From contig CAITOF010000054.1 of NCBI GenBank assembly GCA_903893945.1, positions 26,485 through 90,484 of the forward strand: a DNA stretch of 64,000 bases, in the 5' to 3' direction. Under the pieces are notes generated by a model. It saw only the letters and a list, made by a program, of their open reading frames with translations. It searched no databases and was not told the origin of the DNA. Within the stretch, counting starts at the first letter, position 1; every line of letters starts with the position of its first letter. The position numbers and the translations under genes are program-made. This DNA comes from an uncultured Oxalobacteraceae bacterium (GTDB lineage: Bacteria; Pseudomonadota; Gammaproteobacteria; Burkholderiales; Burkholderiaceae_D). Of the stretch, positions 39,034 to 49,306 are shown piece after piece.

Positions 39034-40236
39034 ATGACCACGCCACAGCCCGCAAAACTGCAATCCGTTGAAGCGCAGAAATATCGCGTTTTTATCGCGG
39101 GCGTCTGCTCGCTGCTCCTCACGGCGGGGTTGTCCCGTTTCGCCTATACTCCGCTGTTGCCCATCATGAGAGAGCAGGCCGGCTTATCCCATCTGGCCAG
39201 CGGCTGGCTGGCAACCTTTAACTACATGGGTTACATGACCGGGGCCCTGCTTGCGTCGTCGATCAGCCGCCTCAGGGTCAAGTATTACCTGTATCACATC
39301 GGACTGGTGGTGGCTGTTCTCAGCACGTCCGGCATGGGTCTTACCGACAATGTCGTCATCTGGGCCATCCTGCGTTATGTGGGCGGCCTTACAACCACCT
39401 GTGGCATGCTGATCGCGTCCGGACTGATCATGAACTGGCTGATACGTCACAAGCAGTCGCCCATGCTCGGTTTTCATTTTGCCGGTCTGGGACTGGGAAT
39501 TGTGGTGTCCGGAATTGCAGTGGGCTGCATGGTCGATCATTTACGCTGGGACCAGCAATGGATCGTGCTGGGGTTGCTGGGCATAGTGTTCCTGATTCCG
39601 GCCTGGTTGTGGATGCCGGCTCCTGCCGACATTCAATCCGGCACGTCCGTACCGGTTCAGGCGCCGCCGTCGCGAAAATGGATGCAGTTACTGATTGCCT
39701 CCTATTTTTGCGCCGGTTTTGGCTATGTGGTCAGCGCAACATTCATTGTCGCGATCCTCGAAAAATTACCCGTGTTTGCCGGAAGAGGCAGCTGGATCTG
39801 GGTCGTCGTCGGTGTGGCTGCAGCACCGTCGACCTTCTTGTGGGACCGCATTGCGCGCCGTCTCGGGCAGATTCCCGCCCTGTTGCTGGCCTATGCGTTG
39901 CAGGTTCTGGCGGTGATGGGACCGGTCCTGGCGAACGGCTTTATGGTGAATGTGTTCAGTGCCGTCCTGTATGGCAGTACGTTTGTCGGTATAGTGAGCC
40001 TGACCCTGGCACTGATAGGGCGACATTTTCCCAATAATCCGGCCAAAGCGATGGCGCGTCTGACGCTCAGCTACGGTGTGGCGCAGATGGTTGCGCCAGT
40101 CATGGCAGGCTATATTGCCAACGCAACGGGCAGCTATCAGGGTGCGCTGATGATTACGGCACTGGTGCTGGTCGCAGGCATGGCGTTGCTTGTGGCATTG
40201 AACAGGCTTGAACTGCGGGGCGTGTCATCGCGCTGA
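39034..40236 (+). CDS. YbfB/YjiJ family MFS transporter
   Basis: The product is 400 residues with about twelve membrane helices. The N-terminal LTAGLSRFAYTPLLPIMREQAGLSHLASGWLATFNYMGYM is characteristic of YbfB/YjiJ transporters. The substrate is unknown. It is divergent from the Tat-exported FAD oxidoreductase with a 261-base gap, so the two may be co-regulated. Confidence 0.87.
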   Translation: MTTPQPAKLQSVEAQKYRVFIAGVCSLLLTAGLSRFAYTPLLPIMREQAGLSHLASGWLATFNYMGYMTGALLASSISRLRVKYYLYHIGLVVAVLSTSGMGLTDNVVIWAILRYVGGLTTTCGMLIASGLIMNWLIRHKQSPMLGFHFAGLGLGIVVSGIAVGCMVDHLRWDQQWIVLGLLGIVFLIPAWLWMPAPADIQSGTSVPVQAPPSRKWMQLLIASYFCAGFGYVVSATFIVAILEKLPVFAGRGSWIWVVVGVAAAPSTFLWDRIARRLGQIPALLLAYALQVLAVMGPVLANGFMVNVFSAVLYGSTFVGIVSLTLALIGRHFPNNPAKAMARLTLSYGVAQMVAPVMAGYIANATGSYQGALMITALVLVAGMALLVALNRLELRGVSSR

Positions 40237-40682
40237 ACACATCCGGTGTGTTGTCGTCACCGCTACCTGATCCTGGACTTGATCCTGAAACGCAGAAAAC
40301 AGGCAGGGCAAAATCTATCGGGCTGCCGTGTCTGATAGCATAACGTGGAGTGTCCGGCTCCGTGATTTAATAATTTTCCAGCGTCAGGTCGTGTGCGGCC
40401 GCATCCGGCAGGCAGGCCAACAGAAACATTTTCGTCGTGCAATAAAATACACGTCACAAAAATGAAATCCGTCCCGGCACTATCATGCGCCGATCAGCAA
40501 GACCCTGTTCTGCGGAGGGACATGAGCCCCGCGTCCAATTATCTGATGTAGAATGAATTCACGTTATTGCAACCCGCACTGAACGATACATCGTTGATGT
40601 TTCCCTATCACATCGTGTTGGCATTTAATGTCGATTTTTGCCCAAATTTTTTTGGGAATCGGTCAGCAACCGGGAGATGGAA
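40237..40682. other. intergenic region before the PAS-PAS kinase
   Basis: About 445 bases with no convincing gene. A small hairpin CCCAAA-tttt-TTTGGG sits at 40641-40656, close to the kinase start, and GGGAG at 40672-40676 is its ribosome-binding site. Otherwise I see nothing. Confidence 0.45.
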
Positions 40683-42359
40683 ATGGTTGAGAATTCAAAC
40701 TATGTCGAACCTGGCAGCGATGATGTTGACTCCAACATGCGGCGTTCACTGGATCACACGCTGGAACATTTTCGGGCGATTGTGCAAGGGTCGGACGATG
40801 CGATCATCAGCAAGACGCTGGATGGAATCATAACGAGCTGGAATTCAGGAGCCCAGTCAGTATTTGGCTATACCGAATTTGAAATGCTGGGCAATCCGAT
40901 TGCGATTCTGATTCCCCCTGACCGGATGGCGGAGGAGGAGTACTTCCTGCAAAAGCTGAAGGGGGGCGGGCGCATCGATCATTTTGAAACGGAACGATTG
41001 CACAAGAACGGTCACCGCATAAATGTATCGGTGACGCTGTCACCCATACGCGATCGCGCGGCAAACGTCATCGGCATCTCAAAAATAGCCCGGGACACAA
41101 CCCGACAGATGAAATTACTTGCATCAGACCAGATTGCCCGGGCGGTTCTGCAATCATCGGATGACGCGATTGTGACCAAGTCGCTGAGCGGACTGGTCAC
41201 CGGCTGGAATCCGGGTGCCACGCGGATGTTTGGCTATACGGCCGAGGAAATGCTTGGGCGCAGGCTGGATGTCCTGTTCCCTGCGGACCGACAAACCGAA
41301 GAGCAGTTTATTCTGGAACGCATTGCCGAGGGCGAACATATCGACCACTTTGAAACGGTGCGGCTGCGCAAGGATGGTACACCGGTTCACGTCTCCGTAA
41401 GTATTTCTCCGCTGCGCGATAACTGGGGAAAAATTATCGGGGCATCAAAAATTGCCCGTGACATTACCGAGAAAAAGCATACTGAAGAATTACTGATCTC
41501 GCTGGCCCACGAGCTGGAGGAAAAGGTGATTGATCGCACCCGCGATCTGGTGGCAACCAATGCGGCGCTGACCAGTGCCAATCTCGAATTGCAACGGGCG
41601 CACGTTGAACTGATGCGGCGGGAAAAAATGTCTGCCCTGGGCGTGCTGATCGCAGGCGTCTCGCATGAAATGAATACGCCGCTCGGGAACAGTCTGACGG
41701 TGGGGTCCAGCCTGAACGATGAACTGGCCAAATTTGAGATGGAAGTCAGTACCGGAAAAATCACCAAAAACAGGGTCATGGAATTCAACCATCATCTCCA
41801 TGTCGGCCTGGACCTGTTGTTGAAAAATCTGGCGCGGGCGATTGAGCAGATTATCCAGTTCAGACAGGTTTCAGTCGACCAGTCGAGTGAACAAAAACGT
41901 TATTTCGATCTGAAAACGATCGTTGCCGACAATCTCGCGGTGCTCCAAACCCAGTTTAAGGATACCAACCACCGGATCGTGGTGGAAGTCCCTGACAGAC
42001 TGATGATGCACAGTTATCCGGGCGCGATAGGCCGGATCATTACGCAGTTGGTACTTAATTCTCTGCAGCACGGTTTCACGGATGACATGAACGGAGTGGT
42101 CACTATCCGCGCTGAATTGCAGGGGGACAGCCATGTGCAACTGATTTGTGCAGATAATGGCAAAGGCATACCCGCTGAACTGTTAGGCAGGGTGTTCGAT
42201 CCATTTTTTACGACACATATGGGGCAGGGTAGCAGTGGTCTCGGGTTAAACATCGTCTTTAACCTGGCGACATTGACATTGGCAGGCACCATCAGCGTCG
42301 ACAGCAAGGTCGGCGACGCCACCACCTTCAGCATCGTCATACCTCTGAATGCCTGCTGA
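40683..42359 (+). CDS. PAS-PAS sensor histidine kinase, soluble
   Basis: The product is 558 residues with no membrane helix. Two PAS domains (about 20-140 and 145-265) are near-duplicates: both contain DDAI...S...G.ITSWN/VTGWNPGA..MFGYT.EEM and end in SKIARD.T. A coiled coil leads to the HK module, with phospho-His in GVSHEMNTPLGNS and ATP boxes DNGKGIPA and SSGLGLNI. The HK module closely resembles that of the CHASE8 kinase at 12.5 kb (same LGNSLTVGS, HxGLDxLLxNLxRAIEQ and SYPGAIG segments), so they are paralogues. ATG 40683 is chosen for its GGGAG site. No response regulator lies nearby. Confidence 0.88.
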   Translation: MVENSNYVEPGSDDVDSNMRRSLDHTLEHFRAIVQGSDDAIISKTLDGIITSWNSGAQSVFGYTEFEMLGNPIAILIPPDRMAEEEYFLQKLKGGGRIDHFETERLHKNGHRINVSVTLSPIRDRAANVIGISKIARDTTRQMKLLASDQIARAVLQSSDDAIVTKSLSGLVTGWNPGATRMFGYTAEEMLGRRLDVLFPADRQTEEQFILERIAEGEHIDHFETVRLRKDGTPVHVSVSISPLRDNWGKIIGASKIARDITEKKHTEELLISLAHELEEKVIDRTRDLVATNAALTSANLELQRAHVELMRREKMSALGVLIAGVSHEMNTPLGNSLTVGSSLNDELAKFEMEVSTGKITKNRVMEFNHHLHVGLDLLLKNLARAIEQIIQFRQVSVDQSSEQKRYFDLKTIVADNLAVLQTQFKDTNHRIVVEVPDRLMMHSYPGAIGRIITQLVLNSLQHGFTDDMNGVVTIRAELQGDSHVQLICADNGKGIPAELLGRVFDPFFTTHMGQGSSGLGLNIVFNLATLTLAGTISVDSKVGDATTFSIVIPLNAC

Positions 42360-42459
42360 CAGTTTGTTGTTAATCAGATACCCGGCAACGGTCTGGAATG
42401 GTCACTGGTAACGCTTGCAAGGTCAGGGTAATGAACAGGGCCGCGCGCAGTCCGACCGG

Positions 42460-43599
42460 TCATCCGACGGCATGCTGCGCTTTTCCCAGCGTCCAGTGGA
42501 ATACTTTGACGGCACAGACCAGTGCAAGCAGTATGACGCCGATGACGATATAACTGAACTGGTTCGGGCCGCCGTCTGCAAACAATTCACCGGTCAGTGC
42601 GGTACAGACTCCGGCGCCGAGCATGGCAATAATAAGGGTGCGCATCACGAGTACACCGTCTTTGTCGCTTTCGGTCAGAAGGCCGGTCATGAAGGGTGTG
42701 ACGATATAAAAGCCGGTATTGACCAGAATCTGACCGTACAGGAACGCGTTTGCACCGCGTACATTGAAAAACAGGTATAGTGCTCCGGCCATTACGATCA
42801 GACCCAGCGACACCCAGCGTAGCCGGTGTTGTGGATTGCGGGTCAGTGCCGGCACGATGGCACCGACAAAACCGGCTATCGATGAAATCGCAAGGAACAA
42901 GCCGACAGTTGCGGTCGGAATCCTGGCAAGTTCACCCATGAAGCCGCTCACGGCCCACTGCCCGGCCTGAACCCCATAGATCAGAAAAATCACAAAAAGG
43001 ATCAGGGAAATCATGGGCTTGGGGAGCAGTACCGGTGTCTTGTCATGTTCTTCCTGTTCCGTCTTCGGACGGATCAGGAAAATCAGCGGCGCCAGCAGTG
43101 CGCCAAAAACGGCCAGCCATAAAAATATCGGTCCGCGTCCGGCATCCTGGCTTAACGTGGACAGAGCGTAAAGCAGTGTACCCATGCACACCCCACCCAC
43201 CAGATTGATCATGCCCCAAATCCGTTCCGCTTCCGGTTCAGCGGCCACATCGTGCGTGATCAGGCTGAATAATGCCCCTTCGCCCAATCCTGTGATCAGG
43301 CGTGTCAGACAGAGCGCACCGGTACCATCGACGAAATGGGTCAACAGCTCGCCCAGTACCAGCGCGATGACGCCGCCGAGCGCGACGCTGAAATGGCCGT
43401 GTTTGACCAAGCGCGGCAGCAGCAGGCAGTAGAGCGCAATCCCGCCGATTTCGGCGCTGGCAATCATCGTTGCGGTGGATTCAGTAATGCCGGGTACGCG
43501 GGTTAATGACAGGACTATGAGCGGCATGACCATGGTGCCATTCAATGCCGCAGCAAATGCGGCGCTAAGGCCGATGATACGTCTGATCTGTGACTGCAT
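42460..43599 (-). CDS. MFS transporter
   Basis: The product is 379 residues with about eleven to twelve hydrophobic helices and an MFS fold, and an intracellular loop after the sixth helix (RPKTEQEEHDKTP). It starts with a conserved-looking IGLSAAFAAALNGTMVMPLIVLSLTR. The substrate is unknown. It is divergent from the AraC-type regulator at 43856, which likely controls it. Confidence 0.8.
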   Translation of the reverse strand: MQSQIRRIIGLSAAFAAALNGTMVMPLIVLSLTRVPGITESTATMIASAEIGGIALYCLLLPRLVKHGHFSVALGGVIALVLGELLTHFVDGTGALCLTRLITGLGEGALFSLITHDVAAEPEAERIWGMINLVGGVCMGTLLYALSTLSQDAGRGPIFLWLAVFGALLAPLIFLIRPKTEQEEHDKTPVLLPKPMISLILFVIFLIYGVQAGQWAVSGFMGELARIPTATVGLFLAISSIAGFVGAIVPALTRNPQHRLRWVSLGLIVMAGALYLFFNVRGANAFLYGQILVNTGFYIVTPFMTGLLTESDKDGVLVMRTLIIAMLGAGVCTALTGELFADGGPNQFSYIVIGVILLALVCAVKVFHWTLGKAQHAVG

Positions 43600-43855
43600 G
43601 GTCTGGAGTCCCCGTTGTTACAACCTGTGGAAAGTTTGTTTTTATTTTATAAACAACCGGCATCGGGCGGGTGCAAATACAACTATATATGATAGCGGAC
43701 CCGGCAGGATGGGTCAGGCTGGGTCTTTTTCGGCCATAATTCATACCTGATCTGGTCAAATTCACTGGCCGCCCGACGGCCTTGGCTTTGACCGGATTAC
43801 AATTTGAATCAAACTGCACGAGGTACCAATCCGACGGTGGGCGGGGACGTTAACG

Positions 43856-44878
43856 ATGAAAATCAAACAGAACGACGATGGCCGTTACAATATAGCCAAT
43901 ATACCTTCGTACCTGTTGCGCTGTCTGGTGGCGACGCTCGAGGAACTCGGCATTGATGCGACCCGATTGTGCCAGGGGCTGGGTTTTACCGTCGACGACC
44001 TCGCCAATCCGGCCTGCCGCATTTCCTTCAGGCAGGGCCGGATTTTAATCGGCCGCGGACTGCAGATGGTGCCGGACAAAGGACTGGGGCTGCTGATCGG
44101 TGAACGGGAAACCATCGCCTCGATCGGACTGATTGGTTATGCCATGATGACCAGTCCGACACTGGGTGCAGCCACCCGGTTGGGGATGAGTGAGCAGAAA
44201 TTTACCGGAAGCATGCTCGAATTTGATTTTAAAATAAACAGGCACGTGGCGATGGTGACGGCCAGCAACCGGTTTCACCAACCTGAAATACAGCAGTTTC
44301 TGGTGGAGGAAGCATTTGCCAGTTTCCTGCAGGTGGCCCGGGGACTGGTCGGCAACAGCTTTGTTCCAAAGCGCATAGAGGTCAGTTATCCGGCCCCGGT
44401 GTATGTCGCGGAATATCACCGCGTCTTTCAGTGTCCGGTACTGTTTGAACAGAAAATAAATGCCTTTGTTACCGATCTGGAATGGATCGCCAAGCCGTTG
44501 CTGACCTACGATCCGTTGAGTCATCGGCAGGCACTGGAATTTGTCGAGCTGAGTTTTTCGCGCGAGCGGGAAAACGTCGACCTGTTTGAATCTGTCGAGC
44601 GGCTGGTAAGGCAGAACCTGAAAAATCTGCCAACCTTTGCCGACATTGCAAAGACACTGTGCCTGTCTGAACGCACACTGCGCCGCAGGCTGGCAGACAA
44701 AGGCGTGTCTTACCAGTCGTTACTCGACATGGTGCGTAAGAACCGCACGCTGGAAATGCTGGAAAATCCCAGGTTATCGATAGAACAGATTGCCCTGGAA
44801 GTCGGTTTTTCCGACTCCCACAATTTCCGGCGCGCGTTTAAACGCTGGACCGGCAGTACGCCGAGCAAGCTGCGCTGA
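43856..44878 (+). CDS. AraC family transcriptional regulator (ligand-binding type)
   Basis: The product is 340 residues. The N-terminal 200 residues are the 'Arabinose_bd'-type ligand domain found in OruR/ArgR-like AraC proteins. The C-terminal part has two helix-turn-helix motifs: TFADIAKTLCLSERTLRRRLADKG and LSIEQIALEVGFSDSHNFRRAFKRWTGSTPSKLR. The divergent MFS gene is 256 bases away and the GH5 gene starts 48 bases downstream; either could be its target. Confidence 0.9.
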   Translation: MKIKQNDDGRYNIANIPSYLLRCLVATLEELGIDATRLCQGLGFTVDDLANPACRISFRQGRILIGRGLQMVPDKGLGLLIGERETIASIGLIGYAMMTSPTLGAATRLGMSEQKFTGSMLEFDFKINRHVAMVTASNRFHQPEIQQFLVEEAFASFLQVARGLVGNSFVPKRIEVSYPAPVYVAEYHRVFQCPVLFEQKINAFVTDLEWIAKPLLTYDPLSHRQALEFVELSFSRERENVDLFESVERLVRQNLKNLPTFADIAKTLCLSERTLRRRLADKGVSYQSLLDMVRKNRTLEMLENPRLSIEQIALEVGFSDSHNFRRAFKRWTGSTPSKLR

Positions 44879-44925
44879 TCATTGTGGCAGCGGACCAGCA
44901 CACATTAATGAATCTATTCTGAACC

Positions 44926-47547
44926 ATGAAAAAAAATTCTCTCGCGGTTGTATCCGTGGCGTTGCTGGCAGGAGTCATCGCCGCTATGGCACTGGCCGAT
45001 CCGGCCGGCCTGTTTGCGGTGGTGGCCTGGACCGGTGGCGATCCGGTGCCGGCGTTCTGGTGGTGGTCACCGTACGCCGTATTGACGCCCCTGCTGTTGC
45101 TGTTGCACTTTGTTGCCACTCGTTGCCTGGCCGGTGCCGTGGTTATTCATACGCCGCGAGCCTGGTTGTTCTTGCGGATCTGGCTTATCGTCATACTGTC
45201 CTCGGGGTTGGCATGGTTCGTCAATGCAGTGCTGGTCGTCGTTATATCCATGGCAGACCGGGACTACCTGCTTACATTGCCAGCGACGCTGTCGTTCCTG
45301 CTCTGGTCGTCCGGTTACGCCATGTTGAAAATGGCCTGCCTAGGCTGGTTGCCTGCCATACCCGGTCTCATGCTGAATCCGGATGCATCGAAGCTGCCTG
45401 GTCACGCCAGCGTCGTCAGCAATATCGTGCCATTGTCTGTCGGACTGACTCTGTTCATGCTGGTTGCCGTGCTCCCCTGGCTGGGCAATCACTGGTGGTC
45501 TGGTTCGCCGGTGGGCGCCCTGTACCAGGAGTGCCCGGGACTCATTGCCCCGGTGCCGGTGACCGACCTGCCCGGTTCGGGAATTGCGTTGCTGATTTGT
45601 CTGGTGACGATCTGGGTACATCTGCGCCGCAGCCTGGCACGTCTTGCGTGCGATGCCCAGCCCTGTGCGGTGTTCATCGCCGGTGCCCAGGCCGGTGCCA
45701 TGGCCGCGTTCGTACTGTTTGTGGCACAGATCCTTGTGCTGGTCGCCAACGGTATCATTACGTCCGATCGCAACGACTACTGGTTTGTAACGGCAAGTGG
45801 CCTGCTGGCCGTGGAGGCCAGTTCATTTGCCCTCGTTGTGGCCTTCTGCAGCGGTTGTGCGGCATGGATTGGATCCGGCCTGCAGACCCGGCTGGGGTCC
45901 ACCAGGCCATCGACCCGCACCACGCTGCGTCGACTGGGTCTGGTGCTGGCGGCTGCGGGCGGGATCACCATGGCAGGCATGGTAGGCACAAAGCACAGGG
46001 TGAGCAGGGACAGTCCGGTGGTTCCGGTGAGACTACCCGATGCCGGATCACGGCTGACGGCGCCGCTGCCCATGGTACCGTTGACAGTACGTCATGACCC
46101 AGACCGCGCCATTCTGGCCAATCAATACGGATCGCAGGTGACCCTGCGCGGCGTCAATGTCAACCAGCTCGGTGAGTACGATCAGCAGGATGTCACCCTG
46201 TCGGCAACACAGCCATTGACCGCGTCCGATTTTTCCGACATCGCCTCGCTGGGTCTGAATTCGGTCCGACTGACGCTTTCCTGGTCGTTGCTTGAACCGC
46301 AGCGCGGTCACATTTCGCAGCAATACCTTGACAGAATCCGGCAGGCGGTGAGCTGGGCGACCGACAACAGGGTGTACGTGATTCTCGATATGCATCAGGA
46401 TGCCTGGAGTGCCACTGTGGGCGCACCGCCGGGCAGCCATTGTCGCGCCGGCACCGAACCCATGAAAGGCTGGGACGGTGCGCCACGCTGGGCAACACGG
46501 ACTGACAAGGCGCCGGCCTGCCAGTTTACCGGACGCGATCTCGCACCGAATGTGTCGCGTGCGTTTCAATCGTTCTATGTTGACCGGGACGGCATACAGA
46601 CGGAACTGGTTCACGCGTGGGCAGTCCTGGCGGCCAGTTTCGCCGATAATGCCACGGTCGCCGGCTATGATCTGTTCAATGAACCCAATTTTGCTGAAAC
46701 GCCTCCGGTGAGCTCGACACTGCTATTGTGGAATTATTACGCGCGGGCGATTGCAGCGATTCGCAATGCCGAAGCCAGTGCTCCGCATGGCTACGCCCAC
46801 CCGGTGATCCTCGAGCCCAGCATTTTCTGGAGCGGGTTTGGCGTTGACAATCTGCCGCCCGCCGGTTTCAGCCATGATCCGCAGTTGGTGTACTCTCCGC
46901 ATCTGTACAACGAATCGATCACGTCCGATCAGGATCTGGGCATCAATCTGGTCTCCATTGAACGCGGCTTCCGCCTGGCACAAGCCAGCGCAAACCGCCT
47001 GAACGCGGCGCTCTGGATTGGGGAATGGGGATTTTTTGGTGATTCGGGTCAGCAGTGGAAATCCTGGTTGCGCCAGAGTCAGGCCGAGGACAAGGGCCAG
47101 ATCGGGTCGGCTTTGTGGGTCTGGAAACAGGGTTGTGGCGACCCGCATGTTTATCCCGGCAAAGTTGCCGGCAATTTCGTCAAAGCGACCTGCCCTGGCA
47201 ACCAGCCCGTGGAGACCGATCCGCGGGTTCGACAGATCATGCAACGTCCCTATGTCAGATCAGCGCCGGGGCGACTGCTGCAAAGCGGGTTCAATGCCGG
47301 TCTGTATTCTTTTTCGGGGAGCACTGAAACGACCCTGGGAGCGACCGGTCGACCATCCTGTAATCTCGAGGTCTGGCTGCCCGGCACAAAGCAGCCGGAA
47401 TGGAGGGGGGCACAGGGTGTTACCAATCCCGTCTGGCAGAAGATTGAGCCGGGTACCGGTCTGGGTGCTTCGGCGGGCGGCTGGAATCTGCACGCTTGTG
47501 TCGTTGAGCCCCACTATCAGCTGAAAATCAGTCTGGCGCCTTGGTAA
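44926..47547 (+). CDS. GH5 endoglycoceramidase-like enzyme fused to a polytopic membrane domain
   Basis: The product is 873 residues. Residues about 1-355 contain around nine hydrophobic helices with no recognised transporter motif. Residues about 385-780 form a GH5 barrel: QVTLRGVNVNQLGEYDQQD, the acid/base E586 in DLFNEPN and the nucleophile E700 in WIGEWGFFGDSG. A small C-terminal beta domain follows. The order of motifs (GVN, DMHQDAW, NEPN, VYSPHLYNE, GEWG) points to the endoglycoceramidase-type GH5 group, which cleaves the glycan from glycosphingolipids. The membrane domain would place the catalytic part on the outer face of the inner membrane. The fusion is unusual. Overlapping frames at 44790-46097 are shadows. 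Confidence 0.83.
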   Translation: MKKNSLAVVSVALLAGVIAAMALADPAGLFAVVAWTGGDPVPAFWWWSPYAVLTPLLLLLHFVATRCLAGAVVIHTPRAWLFLRIWLIVILSSGLAWFVNAVLVVVISMADRDYLLTLPATLSFLLWSSGYAMLKMACLGWLPAIPGLMLNPDASKLPGHASVVSNIVPLSVGLTLFMLVAVLPWLGNHWWSGSPVGALYQECPGLIAPVPVTDLPGSGIALLICLVTIWVHLRRSLARLACDAQPCAVFIAGAQAGAMAAFVLFVAQILVLVANGIITSDRNDYWFVTASGLLAVEASSFALVVAFCSGCAAWIGSGLQTRLGSTRPSTRTTLRRLGLVLAAAGGITMAGMVGTKHRVSRDSPVVPVRLPDAGSRLTAPLPMVPLTVRHDPDRAILANQYGSQVTLRGVNVNQLGEYDQQDVTLSATQPLTASDFSDIASLGLNSVRLTLSWSLLEPQRGHISQQYLDRIRQAVSWATDNRVYVILDMHQDAWSATVGAPPGSHCRAGTEPMKGWDGAPRWATRTDKAPACQFTGRDLAPNVSRAFQSFYVDRDGIQTELVHAWAVLAASFADNATVAGYDLFNEPNFAETPPVSSTLLLWNYYARAIAAIRNAEASAPHGYAHPVILEPSIFWSGFGVDNLPPAGFSHDPQLVYSPHLYNESITSDQDLGINLVSIERGFRLAQASANRLNAALWIGEWGFFGDSGQQWKSWLRQSQAEDKGQIGSALWVWKQGCGDPHVYPGKVAGNFVKATCPGNQPVETDPRVRQIMQRPYVRSAPGRLLQSGFNAGLYSFSGSTETTLGATGRPSCNLEVWLPGTKQPEWRGAQGVTNPVWQKIEPGTGLGASAGGWNLHACVVEPHYQLKISLAPW

Positions 47548-47686
47548 GCTACATTTTCCGGTCAACATGTTGGCCGAAAATGCCATCATTATCGTCCGGT
47601 TTTGCAGTACAACCGGTGGTTTCCTGCTTTTATACTGTACTCAGTGCGCCAAACTGACCGGCGAGCCAACCCACACGAGTAACAAT

Positions 47687-49306
47687 TTGAGCCTGCAATC
47701 ACTCTCTGTTTCCGGCACGCCGTATATCCTGGCCGTTGATCTCGGTACCTCGGGATGCAAGACGGCGCTGGTGTCGCTGGACGGCACGGTATTGTCATGG
47801 CGTTTTCGTGCGGTGCAAACGCATCTGCTGGACGGAGCCGGGGCGGAGCAGGTGCCTGCAGACTGGTGGCAGGCATTTCTGGACAGTGCCCGGGAGGTGC
47901 TGGCCACCAGCAACGTACCGCCGTCCCGTGTGGTGGCGATCTGCTGTTCGACGCAAGGCGAGGGTACGATACCTGTCGACAGAACCGGCGCGGTCCTGAT
48001 GAATGCCATAACCTGGATGGACATGCGTGGCGCGGACAGTCTGCACAAACAGGTAAGGGGTCTGATCAACCTGGCCGGTTACGACATTGTCAGGCTGATG
48101 CGCTGGGTGAAACTGTGTGGTGGCGCGCCGTCGTTGTCCGGAAAAGATCCGGCTGCGCACATGCTGTTCATTCGTGACAGGTATCCGGATATCTATCAGC
48201 GCACTTACAAATTTCTGAACGTACTGGATTTTTTCAATCTGCGCCTGACGGGCCGTTTTGTCAGTACTTACGATTCAATTCTGACCTCCTGGGTCACCGA
48301 TAACCGTGACGCAAGCAGGGTGCGCTATCATCCCGGCCTGCTGCGTGACAGCGGTATCGACGCCGACAAATTTCCCGAGCTGGTGCCCTGTACCGAAATT
48401 ATTGGCACGCTGCTGCCTGACGTCGCCACTGCATTGGGTCTTTCGCCGGCCACGCAGGTGGTGGCCGGCGCCATAGACAATACCGCTTCGGCGATCGGCG
48501 CCGGTACGCTGGCCAACGGTGATGCACATCTGTATATAGGTACCTCGTCCTGGATAGGTGCACACGTAGCGCACAAAAAGACCGACATGGCCTCGCAAAT
48601 TGCCTCGATACCCTGCGCGGTTCCCTCCAGATATCTGATGGTGGCCATGCAGACATCGGCCGGCAACAATCTGTCCTTTTTAAAGGAAAAAGTGCTCTAT
48701 AACCAGGATGCCCTGCTGCACAAGGAGCAGTTGCCCGATGTGTACAAGATTTTTGACCGGATCGCGGCTGATGTGCCGGCCGGCAGTCAGGGGCTGATCT
48801 ACATGCCGTGGCTGTTCGGAGAGCGCTGTCCGGTCGACGACCGCACTCTGCGAGCCGGATTGTTCAACCTGTCACTGAACCACTCCCGCGAGACGATCAT
48901 CCGTGCCTTTTTTGAAGGCGTGGCACTGAATACACGCTGGATGATGAAGCCGGTGCAGCAGTTTTTGGGCACGCGTCTGGATCACCTGACCCTGATGGGC
49001 GGCGGCGCGACGTCCCGGGTATGGTGTCAGATATTTTCAGACGTGCTGGGCATACCGGTGCGTCAGCTGGCCGAGCCGATGCAGGCCAATGCGGTGGGTG
49101 CGGCGTACATCGGCTTTGTCGGATTGGGGATGATCGATTACGAAACCGCGGCGGCGCAAACCCGGTATCAACATGTTTACCAGCCGGATCGTTCCAGCCA
49201 TGACGTGTATAACGACGTGTTCGGCACTTTTACCGAACTGCACCATCGCCTGTCGCCGCTGTACAAGCGGCTGAACCAGGGAAAAAGCAAAGGAAAAACA
49301 GCATGA
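47687..49306 (+). CDS. FGGY-family carbohydrate kinase
   Basis: The product is about 539 residues. The N-terminal phosphate-1 motif is ILAVDLGTSGCKTALVSLDG, the middle contains WMDMRG and GAIDNTASAIGAGT, and the C-terminal adenosine motif is TLMGGGATSRVWCQIFSDVLGIPV. The closest type is xylulokinase/ribulokinase-like, but the sugar is not readable. The likely start is TTG 47687; the frame stays open to 47567, but those residues do not fit the family. It overlaps the aldolase gene by four bases, so it heads a four-gene operon. Confidence 0.87.
   Translation: MSLQSLSVSGTPYILAVDLGTSGCKTALVSLDGTVLSWRFRAVQTHLLDGAGAEQVPADWWQAFLDSAREVLATSNVPPSRVVAICCSTQGEGTIPVDRTGAVLMNAITWMDMRGADSLHKQVRGLINLAGYDIVRLMRWVKLCGGAPSLSGKDPAAHMLFIRDRYPDIYQRTYKFLNVLDFFNLRLTGRFVSTYDSILTSWVTDNRDASRVRYHPGLLRDSGIDADKFPELVPCTEIIGTLLPDVATALGLSPATQVVAGAIDNTASAIGAGTLANGDAHLYIGTSSWIGAHVAHKKTDMASQIASIPCAVPSRYLMVAMQTSAGNNLSFLKEKVLYNQDALLHKEQLPDVYKIFDRIAADVPAGSQGLIYMPWLFGERCPVDDRTLRAGLFNLSLNHSRETIIRAFFEGVALNTRWMMKPVQQFLGTRLDHLTLMGGGATSRVWCQIFSDVLGIPVRQLAEPMQANAVGAAYIGFVGLGMIDYETAAAQTRYQHVYQPDRSSHDVYNDVFGTFTELHHRLSPLYKRLNQGKSKGKTA

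Noticed and set aside
44790..46097. 435-residue frame overlapping the GH5 gene
   Set aside because: Arg/Cys/Gly-rich out-of-frame translation of the membrane domain; the GH5 frame has clear motifs.
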